From Thermoplasmata archaeon (GTDB taxonomy: Archaea; Thermoplasmatota; Thermoplasmata; Lutacidiplasmatales; UBA184): a DNA stretch of 58,799 bases. This document shows, one piece after another, positions 7,134 to 15,499 of this stretch (position 1 is its first letter; the number at the start of each line of letters is the position of its first letter). The notes beneath the pieces were generated by a model. It saw only the letters and a list, made by a program, of their open reading frames with translations, was not told the DNA's origin and made no database searches. The stretch covers positions 1-58,799 of the forward strand of contig JAKAOF010000007.1 in the NCBI GenBank assembly GCA_021823345.1, read 5' to 3'. A program made the position numbers and the translations under genes.

Positions 7134-10100
7134 CTACGGCCCTCCCTCGGTCGTAACGGGGCTTTGTTTCTTCTTTCCTCCGGGAAGCCACCAGACGCGC
7201 TCGCCGAGGATGGAGATGAGGGCGGGCATGAGGAAGGTCCGCACCACCATCGCGTCCAGGATGACCGCGACCCCGAGGCTGAACCCGATCGTGCGCAACA
7301 GCGCAAAGGAGTTCGAGGCGAGGACGAAGAACACGCTGGCGAGGATGATCGCCGCCGCGGTGATGATCCCGCCCGTGTAGCCGACCGCCTTCACCACGGC
7401 CTCCCGGGTCGGGATCCCCGCCGCCTTCTCTTCGCGGATCCGGGTCAAGATGAACACATTGTAGTCCATCCCGAGCCCGAGGACGATGATGAACAGGATC
7501 ACCCGGTCGAAGAAGAAGATCGGTGTCGCCAGCATCACGGCCATCACGAGGTAGGTCACGGCCCACGCCCACGCGATGGACACTCCGATCGTGACGACCG
7601 CCATGGCGGGGATTGTGAGGGAGGCGAGGAGCGTCAGGAGCACGAGGATGAGGCCGATCACGACGATCGTGATCATCCGGTCGAGCGCCTGGGAGGTCTG
7701 CTGGTCCAGGTCCTTGAGCTCGCTGGCCGCACCTCCGTAGTGGACCGCCTCGATGGCCGGATGGGCGCTGACGTACCCGGAGAGGGACCCTTCCACCGAG
7801 GTCAGCGCTTGGATCGCGGTGAGGGAGAGTCCCCCGGAGTTCGGGACGACGGTGAAGAGCACGGACCGGCCATCGGTGCCCACGTAGGGCGACAGGGTGG
7901 CATTGAGCTCGATGCGTTGTACCGGTCCGAGGGTGGAGTACGCGGTCCAACTGGACAGCGGCGCCCCGTACGCCCCCGTCGGGGAATCCACCGAAGCGAT
8001 GCCGGAGGTGTTGTTCATGAGCGACGTGAGACGCGCGATGTCCTGGAACTCCGTGACGTTCGCCGAGTTCGCGGTGACGAGGGGCGAACGGAAGGTGACG
8101 AGGATGTCCAGCGGGAAAGCATAGCCCGGACCGAAGTGGTTCGAGATGGCCGTCAGTCCCTGGGAAGCGGGAGAATTGGCCGGAAGCTGGCCGAAGTAGT
8201 CGTAGGTGACCGGGGCGGTGAGCGCCACGTAGGTGAGGGGGAGCGAGACCAACGCCGCCACGATCACGATCGGCACGGCCCGCCGTACGGCGAACTTGCC
8301 GGCCTTCTGGAAATAGGTCTGACCCGCCTCGGCCCGCTCTTCCCGGAGGTGTTCCCGGCGGACCATCCGTTCCCTCCGGTCGGGCCAGAAGACCCGCGGA
8401 CCGAGCAGCACGATGAGACTTGGTACGACGGTGAGCGAGATGAGCAGGGCGATGAAGACCGAGAGCGAAAGGACCATCCCCCACTGGCTCAGGAGGGCGA
8501 CGCCCGAGAAGGCGAGGGCCAGGGTCGAGAGGATGACCGTCGCGCCGCTGATCGCGATGCTCTCGCCCGCCCAGGTCATCGTCGCGATGAGCGCTTCCCG
8601 GTGCTCCTTGCCGTGCGCCAGCTCCTCGCGGTACCGGGAGAACAGAAACACCGCGTAGTCGGTGCCGACCCCGAGGACGAACGCATCCTGTAACTCGAGG
8701 GAGGTCACATCCACCCTCGTGATCATGGTCCCGATGAAGTAGGTGCCGCCCATCGAGATGACGAGCGCCATGGCGATCGGCCCGAACGCCACGATCGGGG
8801 TCACCGGCGAGCGGAAGTAGAGCGCCGTGATGAGGAGGAGAACGGAGACGCTCAGGGGGAGCGTCAGCACGAGTCCGCTGGTGAGCACATTGTTCTCGTC
8901 ATTGTCGAGCGGGGCGACCCCCGTCTGGTAGTAGCTCAGTCCCCCCGAGGGATCCGTCTTCTTCAGGGTCGAGTCGAGGATGCTGTTCATCACACCGATG
9001 TCGTTGAAGATCGGCTGGCTGCCGTCGGGCGCCGTGTAGGCGTCCTGCTGCGTGTAGGAGATGGCGATGAGGGTGAGCTCCCCGTCCGGGGAGACGAACG
9101 ACCGGGCGATGGCGGCGGGCACGGCCAGCGGGTACTGGTCGACCGGGACGTTGTCGGCCGTGCGGTTCGCCCAGGCTGACAGATTGGAGGCCGTGCTGCC
9201 GTACGGGAACGTCGTCCACACGTAGGTGATCCAGGTGGTGGAGAATCCCGTCTGCGCGGCGAGGATCTGGGCCGTCAGGTCCCGCACCGCCGGACCGGAG
9301 GTGAAGTTCTCGATCCCGAGCCCTGAGAGCACGGGACCGGCGAGCTCCGGTGAGACCAGCGGGAACTCCCCTGCGTTCGCGGGAGCCGCCAGCGAGTGGC
9401 GAGCCACGTCGTCCGAACAGGCGAGGAAGAGCGGGTAGAGCCCGGCCTCTTGCGGGCAGGCGGGGGTCGAATTGAACGCGGAGTAGAACGTGCCGAGGAT
9501 CTTCTGGAGCGTGGCGTGGACGGTCTGGTTCGAGTAGGCGGAGAGCGACTGGTTCGCCTGGTAGTACGCCTCTGCGTTGACCGTGGCCGTGGGCGCCGAG
9601 GGGTTCGCCTCCTTGACCCCGTACCAGGATTCGGCATAGGTAGCCGGGGAGGTCCACAGGAGCAGCGCGGTGTCGTTCACTCCCGAGTAGAGCGACAGGG
9701 GCCCGTGGGTACTGTTCTGGAGCACCGCCAGGGTGAGCTCCGTCTGCCCGTCCAGGTACTGGGCATAGGTGGAGTAGAACGTGGAGACGTTTGCAAGGTA
9801 CTGGATCGATCGGTTCTGGGGGAGCTCCTGGGCCACCCGGACCACGGTGGCTTGCCCCGCGGGGCCCATGACGTTCGGGCCTTCGATGGCGATGATGCTG
9901 GAGGAGGCCGAATTCTGACTGGGGAAGAGCGCGGCGATCTCGTTCGCGGCCACGATGCTCGGCGCATTGTCGGGGAGGACGGTGGCGGAGTTCGTGGTGG
10001 CGTTGCCGATGTTGCTGAGCGTGGGAACCGCGATGACGAGGACGATCACCCAGATGATGAGCGGGTGGTAGGGATGGCGGGTGATCCAGGTGCCCAGGGC

Positions 10101-10142
10101 CGCGAAGGCCCGTTCCTTGCTGGAGAGCTCCTTCTCGGCCAC
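7134..10142 (-). CDS. MMPL/RND-superfamily transporter
   Basis: 1002 residues in the duplicated RND layout: a transmembrane helix near residues 25-50, a large extracytoplasmic loop, a block of transmembrane helices about 430-620 with an intervening basic loop, then a second loop and a second block about 830-985. FVLGVGTDYAVFLFSRYREEL and LGLGMDYNVFILTRIREEKAAG are the paired conserved MMPL helices, with the Asp that carries proton coupling. Homologues export lipids, siderophores or hydrophobic compounds. It lies 14 bases before the MaoC gene and is probably the first gene of that operon, behind a TATA-like box at 10165-10174. A hydrophobic-acid or lipid substrate is a guess. GTG start. Confidence 0.85.
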   Translation of the reverse strand: MAEKELSSKERAFAALGTWITRHPYHPLIIWVIVLVIAVPTLSNIGNATTNSATVLPDNAPSIVAANEIAALFPSQNSASSSIIAIEGPNVMGPAGQATVVRVAQELPQNRSIQYLANVSTFYSTYAQYLDGQTELTLAVLQNSTHGPLSLYSGVNDTALLLWTSPATYAESWYGVKEANPSAPTATVNAEAYYQANQSLSAYSNQTVHATLQKILGTFYSAFNSTPACPQEAGLYPLFLACSDDVARHSLAAPANAGEFPLVSPELAGPVLSGLGIENFTSGPAVRDLTAQILAAQTGFSTTWITYVWTTFPYGSTASNLSAWANRTADNVPVDQYPLAVPAAIARSFVSPDGELTLIAISYTQQDAYTAPDGSQPIFNDIGVMNSILDSTLKKTDPSGGLSYYQTGVAPLDNDENNVLTSGLVLTLPLSVSVLLLITALYFRSPVTPIVAFGPIAMALVISMGGTYFIGTMITRVDVTSLELQDAFVLGVGTDYAVFLFSRYREELAHGKEHREALIATMTWAGESIAISGATVILSTLALAFSGVALLSQWGMVLSLSVFIALLISLTVVPSLIVLLGPRVFWPDRRERMVRREHLREERAEAGQTYFQKAGKFAVRRAVPIVIVAALVSLPLTYVALTAPVTYDYFGQLPANSPASQGLTAISNHFGPGYAFPLDILVTFRSPLVTANSANVTEFQDIARLTSLMNNTSGIASVDSPTGAYGAPLSSWTAYSTLGPVQRIELNATLSPYVGTDGRSVLFTVVPNSGGLSLTAIQALTSVEGSLSGYVSAHPAIEAVHYGGAASELKDLDQQTSQALDRMITIVVIGLILVLLTLLASLTIPAMAVVTIGVSIAWAWAVTYLVMAVMLATPIFFFDRVILFIIVLGLGMDYNVFILTRIREEKAAGIPTREAVVKAVGYTGGIITAAAIILASVFFVLASNSFALLRTIGFSLGVAVILDAMVVRTFLMPALISILGERVWWLPGGKKKQSPVTTEGGP

Positions 10143-10164
10143 TTCGGCGTCAAACTACGGAGGC

Positions 10165-10174
10165 GATAGATAAG
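10165..10174 (-). promoter_or_regulatory. TATA-like box of the MMPL-MaoC-oah-had-dch operon
   Basis: On the minus strand CTTATCTATC is centred about 28 bases before the MMPL GTG start, the spacing expected for an archaeal promoter making a leaderless mRNA. No further promoter-like gap exists until after the dch-like gene because the following genes overlap or nearly abut. Confidence 0.4.
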
Positions 10175-10213
10175 CTTGTGTCAGAACTGACGGAGGCGTC
10201 GCTCGGCCGGTCG

Positions 10214-10951
10214 TCAGCGCCACCGGGTGAGGATCTCCTCCCGGTGGAAGGTCTTTCGGCTGACACTGAAGAGCAGGAGCGACAGGACCGCCAAGATGCC
10301 CGAGATCTCCAGGAGATGGGGGTTGTCGAGGGGGATGACCCCGGCCTCCCCCATCACGTAGATCAGGACGAAGGGAAGGAAGGTCATGCTCGAGATCTGT
10401 TGCGCCGAGCGCACATCGGTGACCCAGGAGGAGATGATGACGGAGATTTCGATGGAGACCAGGCAGATGAGCGGGGAGAGCACGAGCAGGAGGATGGCCA
10501 TCTCCCAGTTCGGGTAGTAGAGATACCCGAGGTAGCCGCCGGTCACCCGGTCCATCAGCACCATGTAGAGTCCCGCCCCGCCCCAGATGGCGAGCAGGGT
10601 GGGCAAAAAGGCCGAGAGCACCTTTCCCAGGAGGATCTCGGAGTCGGTGGAGGGGGTCGCGAGCAGCGGCTCCAGGCTCTTCTCGATCTTCTCGCCCGCG
10701 ATGCTGTAAGAGGCGATGCTGCCGGGGAGGACGGACCCTCCGACAGCGAACCAGAAGCTGAACGCATCGAGCAGGCTGGTGAGCTCCGAGGGGTACATGT
10801 GCGTGGCCGTCTCGAGGATGTAGCGAGTGAGGAGGGGAAAGATGACCGCCACCATGATGGGAAAGAGCACGAGCCCGACGTAGACCGAGCGGCGGGTCCG
10901 CAAGAGGACGAGGTCGTGGAGGGCGATCGTCCAGGCCTGGGAGAGCCTCAT
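10214..10951 (-). CDS. ABC-2 type transporter permease
   Basis: 245 residues with about six predicted transmembrane helices, among them VGLVLFPIMVAVIFPLLTRYI, an amphipathic segment FWFAVGGSVLPGSIASYSI, and a C-terminal ISGILAVLSLLLFSV. EKIEKSLEPLLATP is the conserved cytoplasmic loop of ABC-2 export permeases. The ATG overlaps the stop of the ATPase gene (ATGA), so the two subunits form one exporter. Substrate unknown; relatives export drugs, lipids or sodium. It precedes the MMPL gene by 72 bases on the same strand. Confidence 0.8.
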   Translation of the reverse strand: MRLSQAWTIALHDLVLLRTRRSVYVGLVLFPIMVAVIFPLLTRYILETATHMYPSELTSLLDAFSFWFAVGGSVLPGSIASYSIAGEKIEKSLEPLLATPSTDSEILLGKVLSAFLPTLLAIWGGAGLYMVLMDRVTGGYLGYLYYPNWEMAILLLVLSPLICLVSIEISVIISSWVTDVRSAQQISSMTFLPFVLIYVMGEAGVIPLDNPHLLEISGILAVLSLLLFSVSRKTFHREEILTRWR

Positions 10952-11880
10952 GCCGCGGGACCCTCCTCCCGGATGAGCCGCAAGTAGACCTCCTCGAGGG
11001 ACGGGGAGAGCTGCGTCAGTTCCCGCAGCCTTCCCCCCGAGGCGAGGACCGCCTCGGCGATCTCCGGGTTCTCCCGCTCGGGGTCCGCGACCTCGATGAG
11101 GAGCCGGTTCCCCGAGACCTCGATCTTCCGTGCGCCGAGGCGCGCCCGCAACGCGGTCACGATCGATTCCGAAGCGTGTTCGAGGCGGACCACCGTCCGA
11201 GTTCCCCAGAGCTGGGCCTTGAGCTCCTCGAGGGTCCCGACCGTGAGGAGCCGGGTCTTGAGGATCCCGACGCGGTCGCAGATCCGCTCGGCTTCGTCCA
11301 GGTGGTGGGTGTTGAGGAAGATCGTACGCTGGTCGCGCTTCAGCTCCAGGATGAAGTCCCGGACCATCTTGGCCGCCTCCGGGTCCAGGTTCGCCGTCGG
11401 TTCGTCCAGGAAGAGCAGGACCGGGTCATGGACCAGGGCGCGCGCGATGGCGACCTTTTGCTTCATCCCCTTGGAAAACGTGCCGACCGGAAGGTCGCGC
11501 TTTTCCCAGAGATCCATCATGCGCAGCAACCGTTCGATGTTCTTGCGGAGCGTGGTGGAATCCAGGCGGTTCAGTCGCCCGTAGTACTCGAGGTTCCGGT
11601 AGGCGCTCATCCCCTCGTAGAGCCCGACGTTCTCGGGAAGGAGACCGATCTGTCTCCGCAGCTTGAGCTCGGCGCTGCTGTCCCCGATCTCGTAGCCGGC
11701 CACGGTCGCGGAGCCGCTCGACTTCGAGATCAGGCTCGCGAGCATCCGAACGGTGGTGGTCTTCCCCGCCCCGTTCGGCCCGAGGAACCCGAAGACCTCG
11801 CCCTCCTTCACGTGCAAGGTGAGCTCGTCCACGGCGGTGATCTCTCCGAACACCCGGGTCAACCCGTCCGTATCGATCAT
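10948..11880 (-). CDS. ABC transporter ATP-binding protein
   Basis: A 310-residue ABC ATPase from the chosen ATG (11878-11880), which follows GGAGAGG; a TTG nine codons upstream would add nine residues. Walker A is FLGPNGAGKTTTVRML. The signature is near VGTFSKGMKQKVAIARALVHDPVLLFLDEPTANLDP, where FSKGMKQK replaces LSGGQ-like sequence, as usual in ABC-2 exporters. Walker B is LLFLDEP, and the H-loop is LNTHHLDEAERICDRVG. The C-terminal 80 residues are the accessory domain common in drug/lipid exporters. It is coupled to the permease gene by a 4-base overlap and is preceded by a perfect 14-base inverted repeat. Confidence 0.9.
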   Translation of the reverse strand: MIDTDGLTRVFGEITAVDELTLHVKEGEVFGFLGPNGAGKTTTVRMLASLISKSSGSATVAGYEIGDSSAELKLRRQIGLLPENVGLYEGMSAYRNLEYYGRLNRLDSTTLRKNIERLLRMMDLWEKRDLPVGTFSKGMKQKVAIARALVHDPVLLFLDEPTANLDPEAAKMVRDFILELKRDQRTIFLNTHHLDEAERICDRVGILKTRLLTVGTLEELKAQLWGTRTVVRLEHASESIVTALRARLGARKIEVSGNRLLIEVADPERENPEIAEAVLASGGRLRELTQLSPSLEEVYLRLIREEGPAA

Positions 11881-11907
11881 GAACGCCTCTCCGAGAGAGG
11901 AGAGCAA

Positions 11908-11921
11908 GGAACTTTAGTTCC
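11908..11921. promoter_or_regulatory. Perfect inverted repeat upstream of the ABC exporter operon
   Basis: GGAACTTTAGTTCC has two 6-base arms around a TT spacer and lies 27-41 bases before the ABC ATPase ATG, where the archaeal promoter or an adjacent operator would be. A dimeric repressor site is plausible; no regulator is encoded next to it. Confidence 0.4.
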
Positions 11922-12079
11922 GCGGAAGTCTTAACCCCAGGGAAAGCACGCCATTTCCTCACTCCCCCCGAGGGGGATGGCGCTCTTGAGCCGCTGTTCC
12001 GCGGCACGCGATGGTAGGTCAGGCCCTGGGAACTTCCAAGGAACGGCGCGGGGAGAGAGTTTTGGAACCTTCGTTGGCC

Positions 12080-12086
12080 TTTAATG
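12080..12086 (+). promoter_or_regulatory. TATA-like box of the prenyltransferase operon
   Basis: TTTAATG lies about 26 bases before the ATG at 12109 in a GC-rich surrounding, matching the leaderless-promoter spacing seen at other genes here. Inference from position and composition only. Confidence 0.35.
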
Positions 12087-12108
12087 TAGTCCTTCTTTCC
12101 ACGGTGCC

Positions 12109-13020
12109 ATGGCGGAGCGTCCCGGGCACCGACCCGATTTCGCCGCCTATGTGAAGGAGTTCTTCGAGGCCTCGCTCCTCCTCTCGCTGCTGACGTCCCT
12201 CGTGGGGGTCGCGGTCGCCGCCGTGGGAGGACCGGTCAAGCCGGGATACGCGGCGCTGAGCGTCCTCGGGACGATCCTCGTCCAAGCGAGCGTGAATCTC
12301 GTGAACGACTATTTCGACTTCTCGAGCGGCATCGACCAGGAGACCGTGAAGACCCCGTTCAGCGGAGGGAGCAAGCTGCTGGTTTCCGGGAGGGTCTCCC
12401 CGCGGGGCGTGTTGACCCTCGGCCTCGCCACGGCGGCGGCGGCCGCGGGGATCGGGATCTATCTGGCGCTGGTGGTGAGCCTGTACCTCTTCCTCCTGGC
12501 CGCCTTCGGAGGGATCGCCATCATCCTCTACTCCCGGGTCATCGTCCGAGTTCCGATGGCGGCGGAGCCGTTCGTGATGCTCTCCTTCATCCTGGAGGGG
12601 ATCGGCTGTTACATCGTGGCCCACGGGGGTGTCTCGGGCCTGGCGCTCGCCGCCTTCGTCATCGTGCCCGCGGGCATGTTGGGAGGGATCACGCTCCTGG
12701 TCAACGAGGTTCCCGACACCCCGGTGGATGCGAAGCACGGACGCCGTCACGCCGTCGTCCTCCTCGGAACGATGCGCAAGGTGTCGGGGTACTATCTCGC
12801 CCTGATGGCCACGACCTATGTCGTGCTCCTGGCGGGAGTCTTCACCGGAGCGATCCCGCCGCGGTTCCTGACCGGCTTGCTCACGTTACCGATCGCGCTC
12901 TACGTGGCCCTGGGGATCCTCCGTTATTCCGGGCCGCAAGGGTACGAGCGCACCATGGCCACGCAGGCAGGGGGCGTCGTTCTCTACCTTGGCCTGCTCG
13001 TCGCCGGAGCGATGCTCTAG
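12109..13020 (+). CDS. UbiA-family prenyltransferase (MenA-like)
   Basis: A 303-residue integral membrane protein with about eight or nine transmembrane helices. The first Asp-rich motif is NLVNDYFDFSSGID (residues about 64-77), which binds the Mg-prenyl diphosphate. The second is EVPDTPVDAKHGRR (about 202-215). The nearest familiar family is 1,4-dihydroxy-2-naphthoate prenyltransferase (MenA), giving demethylmenaquinone, but archaeal UbiA members also make tetraether lipid precursors (DGGGP synthase) and haem side chains. The NDYFDFSSGID pattern favours a MenA-like member. It is followed after nine bases by an alcohol dehydrogenase gene on the same strand. Confidence 0.75.
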   Translation: MAERPGHRPDFAAYVKEFFEASLLLSLLTSLVGVAVAAVGGPVKPGYAALSVLGTILVQASVNLVNDYFDFSSGIDQETVKTPFSGGSKLLVSGRVSPRGVLTLGLATAAAAAGIGIYLALVVSLYLFLLAAFGGIAIILYSRVIVRVPMAAEPFVMLSFILEGIGCYIVAHGGVSGLALAAFVIVPAGMLGGITLLVNEVPDTPVDAKHGRRHAVVLLGTMRKVSGYYLALMATTYVVLLAGVFTGAIPPRFLTGLLTLPIALYVALGILRYSGPQGYERTMATQAGGVVLYLGLLVAGAML

Positions 13021-13029
13021 GGGTGGAGA

Positions 13030-14070
13030 GTGCGGGCGATCGGTTTCCATCGTTTTGGACCTCCCGAGGTGCTGGTTCCCCTTGAACTTCCCGACCCGGT
13101 CCCGGGGCCGGGTGACGTGATCGTGCGGGTGGCGGCCACCTCCGTCAATCGCCTGGATGTCCTGATGCGCACCGGGATCGGCGACCCCGGGATCCCCTTT
13201 CCGCACGTCCTGGGCTGTGACATCGTAGGAACGGTGGCCACCCTGGGTCCCGGGACCGACGGATATTCCGAGGGGGAGCGGGTCGTCGTCAACACCTGCT
13301 ACGGGTGTGGCGCGTGCGGGGCGTGTCGCCGCGGCGACGAGGTGCGTTGCCCGGAGTGGAAGTCGTTCGGGCTTCAGGTCCATGGGGGGTACGGAGAACT
13401 GGTTCGGGTGCCTGCTCGCAGCTTGGTCCGTCCCCCGGGAGGCTACTCCTCGGAAGAATTGGCGTGCCTCCCGATGGTGCTCTCGGTGGCGTGGAGAAGT
13501 CTGCACGTCCCGGCCATGCAGGGTCCGGGCGACTGGGTCGCGGTCCGTGCCGCCTCGGGAGGGGTGGGATTGACGGCCCTTCGGTTGGGCCAGCAGATGG
13601 GCCTGCGGATGATCGCACTGACCCGGAGCCCTGCCCGCAACGCCCGGCTACAGGAGATGGGAGCGGAGGCGGTGGTGGACGCGAGCCGGGGAGAGGAGGC
13701 GGTCGTGAAGGAGGTCCGCGCGCTGACGGGGGGCCATGGGGTCCACCTCGTGATGGAGGCGACCGGGGTGACGCTGGGCTCTTCCATCGACATGGTCCGA
13801 GACGGAGGGGCGGTGGTCGTCTACGGATCACTGGGAGGGAGGCAGAGCACGATCGATGTCGTCCGAACGTACCGTCACAGCGTGCAGGTGATCGGGCTGC
13901 ACAACGGCAACCGGGACGATCTCTCGGAAGCGTTCGAATTCTTGGCCGCCCATGGCGTACGTCCCCTGTTGGGGGAGGTGCTGGGGGTGGAGCAGGCCGC
14001 AGAGGCCCATCGACGGTTCGAACGCCGCGACCATCTGGGCAAGATCGTGCTGAGGCACCCCGGTCCGTGA
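13030..14070 (+). CDS. Zinc-containing alcohol dehydrogenase/quinone oxidoreductase family
   Basis: A 346-residue medium-chain dehydrogenase. The N-terminal GroES-like domain includes VNTCYGCGACGACRRGDEVRC, a complete four-cysteine structural zinc lobe. The Rossmann segment is VRAASGGVGLTALRLGQQ, in the A-x-x-G-G-V-G form of NADPH-dependent quinone reductase-like members. The catalytic-zinc cysteine region is replaced by ATSVNRLDVLMR, as in the quinone-reductase branch, so it may lack catalytic zinc. The start is GTG at 13030. Its stop overlaps the next gene start (GTGA). Substrate unknown. Confidence 0.75.
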   Translation: MRAIGFHRFGPPEVLVPLELPDPVPGPGDVIVRVAATSVNRLDVLMRTGIGDPGIPFPHVLGCDIVGTVATLGPGTDGYSEGERVVVNTCYGCGACGACRRGDEVRCPEWKSFGLQVHGGYGELVRVPARSLVRPPGGYSSEELACLPMVLSVAWRSLHVPAMQGPGDWVAVRAASGGVGLTALRLGQQMGLRMIALTRSPARNARLQEMGAEAVVDASRGEEAVVKEVRALTGGHGVHLVMEATGVTLGSSIDMVRDGGAVVVYGSLGGRQSTIDVVRTYRHSVQVIGLHNGNRDDLSEAFEFLAAHGVRPLLGEVLGVEQAAEAHRRFERRDHLGKIVLRHPGP

Positions 14071-14684
14071 AGGATTCCCGTCTGACCTCGGCGCTCTACC
14101 TTCTCCTCCCCGTCCTCCTGTGGCCCCTGTCGTTCATCGTCCTGCGGTCCTACTTCATCTACGCGTTGGCCACCTCAGTGACCCTTCTCGCCGCCCTGAC
14201 CTGGGTGCTCCACCGGGAGGACCTCGCCTGGGCCCGCTGGAAACCCCCGGTCGGCACGATCGTCGCGGGGATCGTGGGGGCCGTCCTCCTCTACCTCCTC
14301 TTCGTGGGAGGGAACGAGGGAACCTCGATCCTCGGGCTCCACGGCTACGTCCAGAACGTCTACGGCGAGATCTACGGCAACCAGAACGGGGTAGTCCTGG
14401 TGGTGTTGCTCGCGGTCATCGGAGTGGGCGAGGAGGTCTACTGGAGAGGGGGCCTGCAGGGATGGGTGGAACGCACCTCCCCGGCGCTCCGCAACGTGCC
14501 GTGGGTCGCCTCGACGGCGTACTACACCACGGTCCACATCGCTACGTTGAACCCGATCCTGGTCGGAGCGGCCTTCGTCGTGGGCCTCGTGACGAGCGTG
14601 GTCGCGCACCGGGCCGGGATCGGAGCCTCGATCATCACGCACATCCTTTGGATCGAGGCGATCGTCGTCTTTTTCCCGGTGTAG
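14067..14684 (+). CDS. CPBP-family (CAAX protease/bacteriocin-processing) intramembrane protein
   Basis: 205 residues with about six transmembrane helices. GVGEEVYWRGGLQGW carries the EExxxR motif of CPBP intramembrane metalloproteases, and the later TTVHIATLNP and ITHILWIEA supply the conserved histidines. Members cleave prenylated or membrane peptides, and many are uncharacterised in archaea. The GTG start overlaps the dehydrogenase stop (GTGA), so it is probably co-transcribed with the prenyltransferase and dehydrogenase genes. Substrate unknown. Confidence 0.75.
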   Translation: MKDSRLTSALYLLLPVLLWPLSFIVLRSYFIYALATSVTLLAALTWVLHREDLAWARWKPPVGTIVAGIVGAVLLYLLFVGGNEGTSILGLHGYVQNVYGEIYGNQNGVVLVVLLAVIGVGEEVYWRGGLQGWVERTSPALRNVPWVASTAYYTTVHIATLNPILVGAAFVVGLVTSVVAHRAGIGASIITHILWIEAIVVFFPV

Positions 14685-14782
14685 GAGGACCCTCCTGACG
14701 GACCGGGCCACCCACGGTAGAAATCCGTTCCGTACACAGGCGAAACGTACATAACCGGGGGGGGCATTGAACCCCCTTACCC

Positions 14783-15499
14783 ATGTCGAACCCCCTCTTG
14801 TCGGAGGTGTCGTCCTCCGGAGTGCCCCCGCTCACGGACCAATTGCTGGTCCTTCCGGTCGGTGCCATGGAGGCCCATGGTCCGCACCTTCCTCTCGGCT
14901 CCGACCTCCTCCAGGCGGAAGCCACGGCCAAGGACCTCGCCCGCCGGGTCCGGTGCGTGGTCGCTCCAGGGATCCCGTACGGCGTGTGTCCGGGTACCCG
15001 GGGGTTCCCCGGCACGATCTCCATCTCCCCGGGAACGCTCGCCCGACTGACCGAGGACCTGACCGAGGGCTTCTATCGGACCGGATTCCGCAAGTTCCTC
15101 ATCCTCTCCGGGCACGGCGCCGCCGCGCATATGGCCGCCCTCCGGGAGGGGGTCGGGACCGTGGTGAGCCGTCACCCCGAGGTCCGGGCCGCCGTCCTCT
15201 GTGACTATGAATTTGTCTACGAGCTGCGGGGGAAGGATGCGCCGGCCACGGATGGGCATGCCGGACTCCTCGAGACCTCGCGCGTGATGGCGCTCGCGCC
15301 CGAACAAGTGGGAACCGCACGTCCTTCGGTCGAGTACCGGGTGCATCGGTCCGTGGTGGGGGATCCTTCTCGGGAGGACTGGCCCGACAGCGTGATGGGC
15401 GACACCCGAGGAGCCTCGGCGGAGACGGGCCGGCGGATCCACGCCCATGTGATGGACCGGTTGGTGGAGACCGTAGCGACCATTTTCGGAGGCGCCTGA
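14783..15499 (+). CDS. Creatininase-family amidohydrolase
   Basis: A 238-residue creatininase/ArfB/MftE-type metalloenzyme. The metal-binding pattern is clear: [16 protein letters not shown] (about 26-41) gives Glu, His and Asp, [11 protein letters not shown] gives another His, and [12 protein letters not shown] supplies the Glu. Archaeal members include ArfB of F420/riboflavin synthesis (formamide hydrolase) and uncharacterised amidases. ArfB activity cannot be asserted from this sequence alone. A TATA-like CGTACATAACC lies about 30 bases upstream. The stop overlaps the uvrA ATG (TGATG), an unexpected coupling with DNA repair. Confidence 0.8.
   Translation: MSNPLLSEVSSSGVPPLTDQLLVLPVGAMEAHGPHLPLGSDLLQAEATAKDLARRVRCVVAPGIPYGVCPGTRGFPGTISISPGTLARLTEDLTEGFYRTGFRKFLILSGHGAAAHMAALREGVGTVVSRHPEVRAAVLCDYEFVYELRGKDAPATDGHAGLLETSRVMALAPEQVGTARPSVEYRVHRSVVGDPSREDWPDSVMGDTRGASAETGRRIHAHVMDRLVETVATIFGGA

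Noticed and set aside
6652-8484. A 610-codon frame extending the MaoC gene upstream
   Set aside because: The extension is an out-of-frame reading of the MMPL transporter; homology begins at the ATG of 7117-7119.
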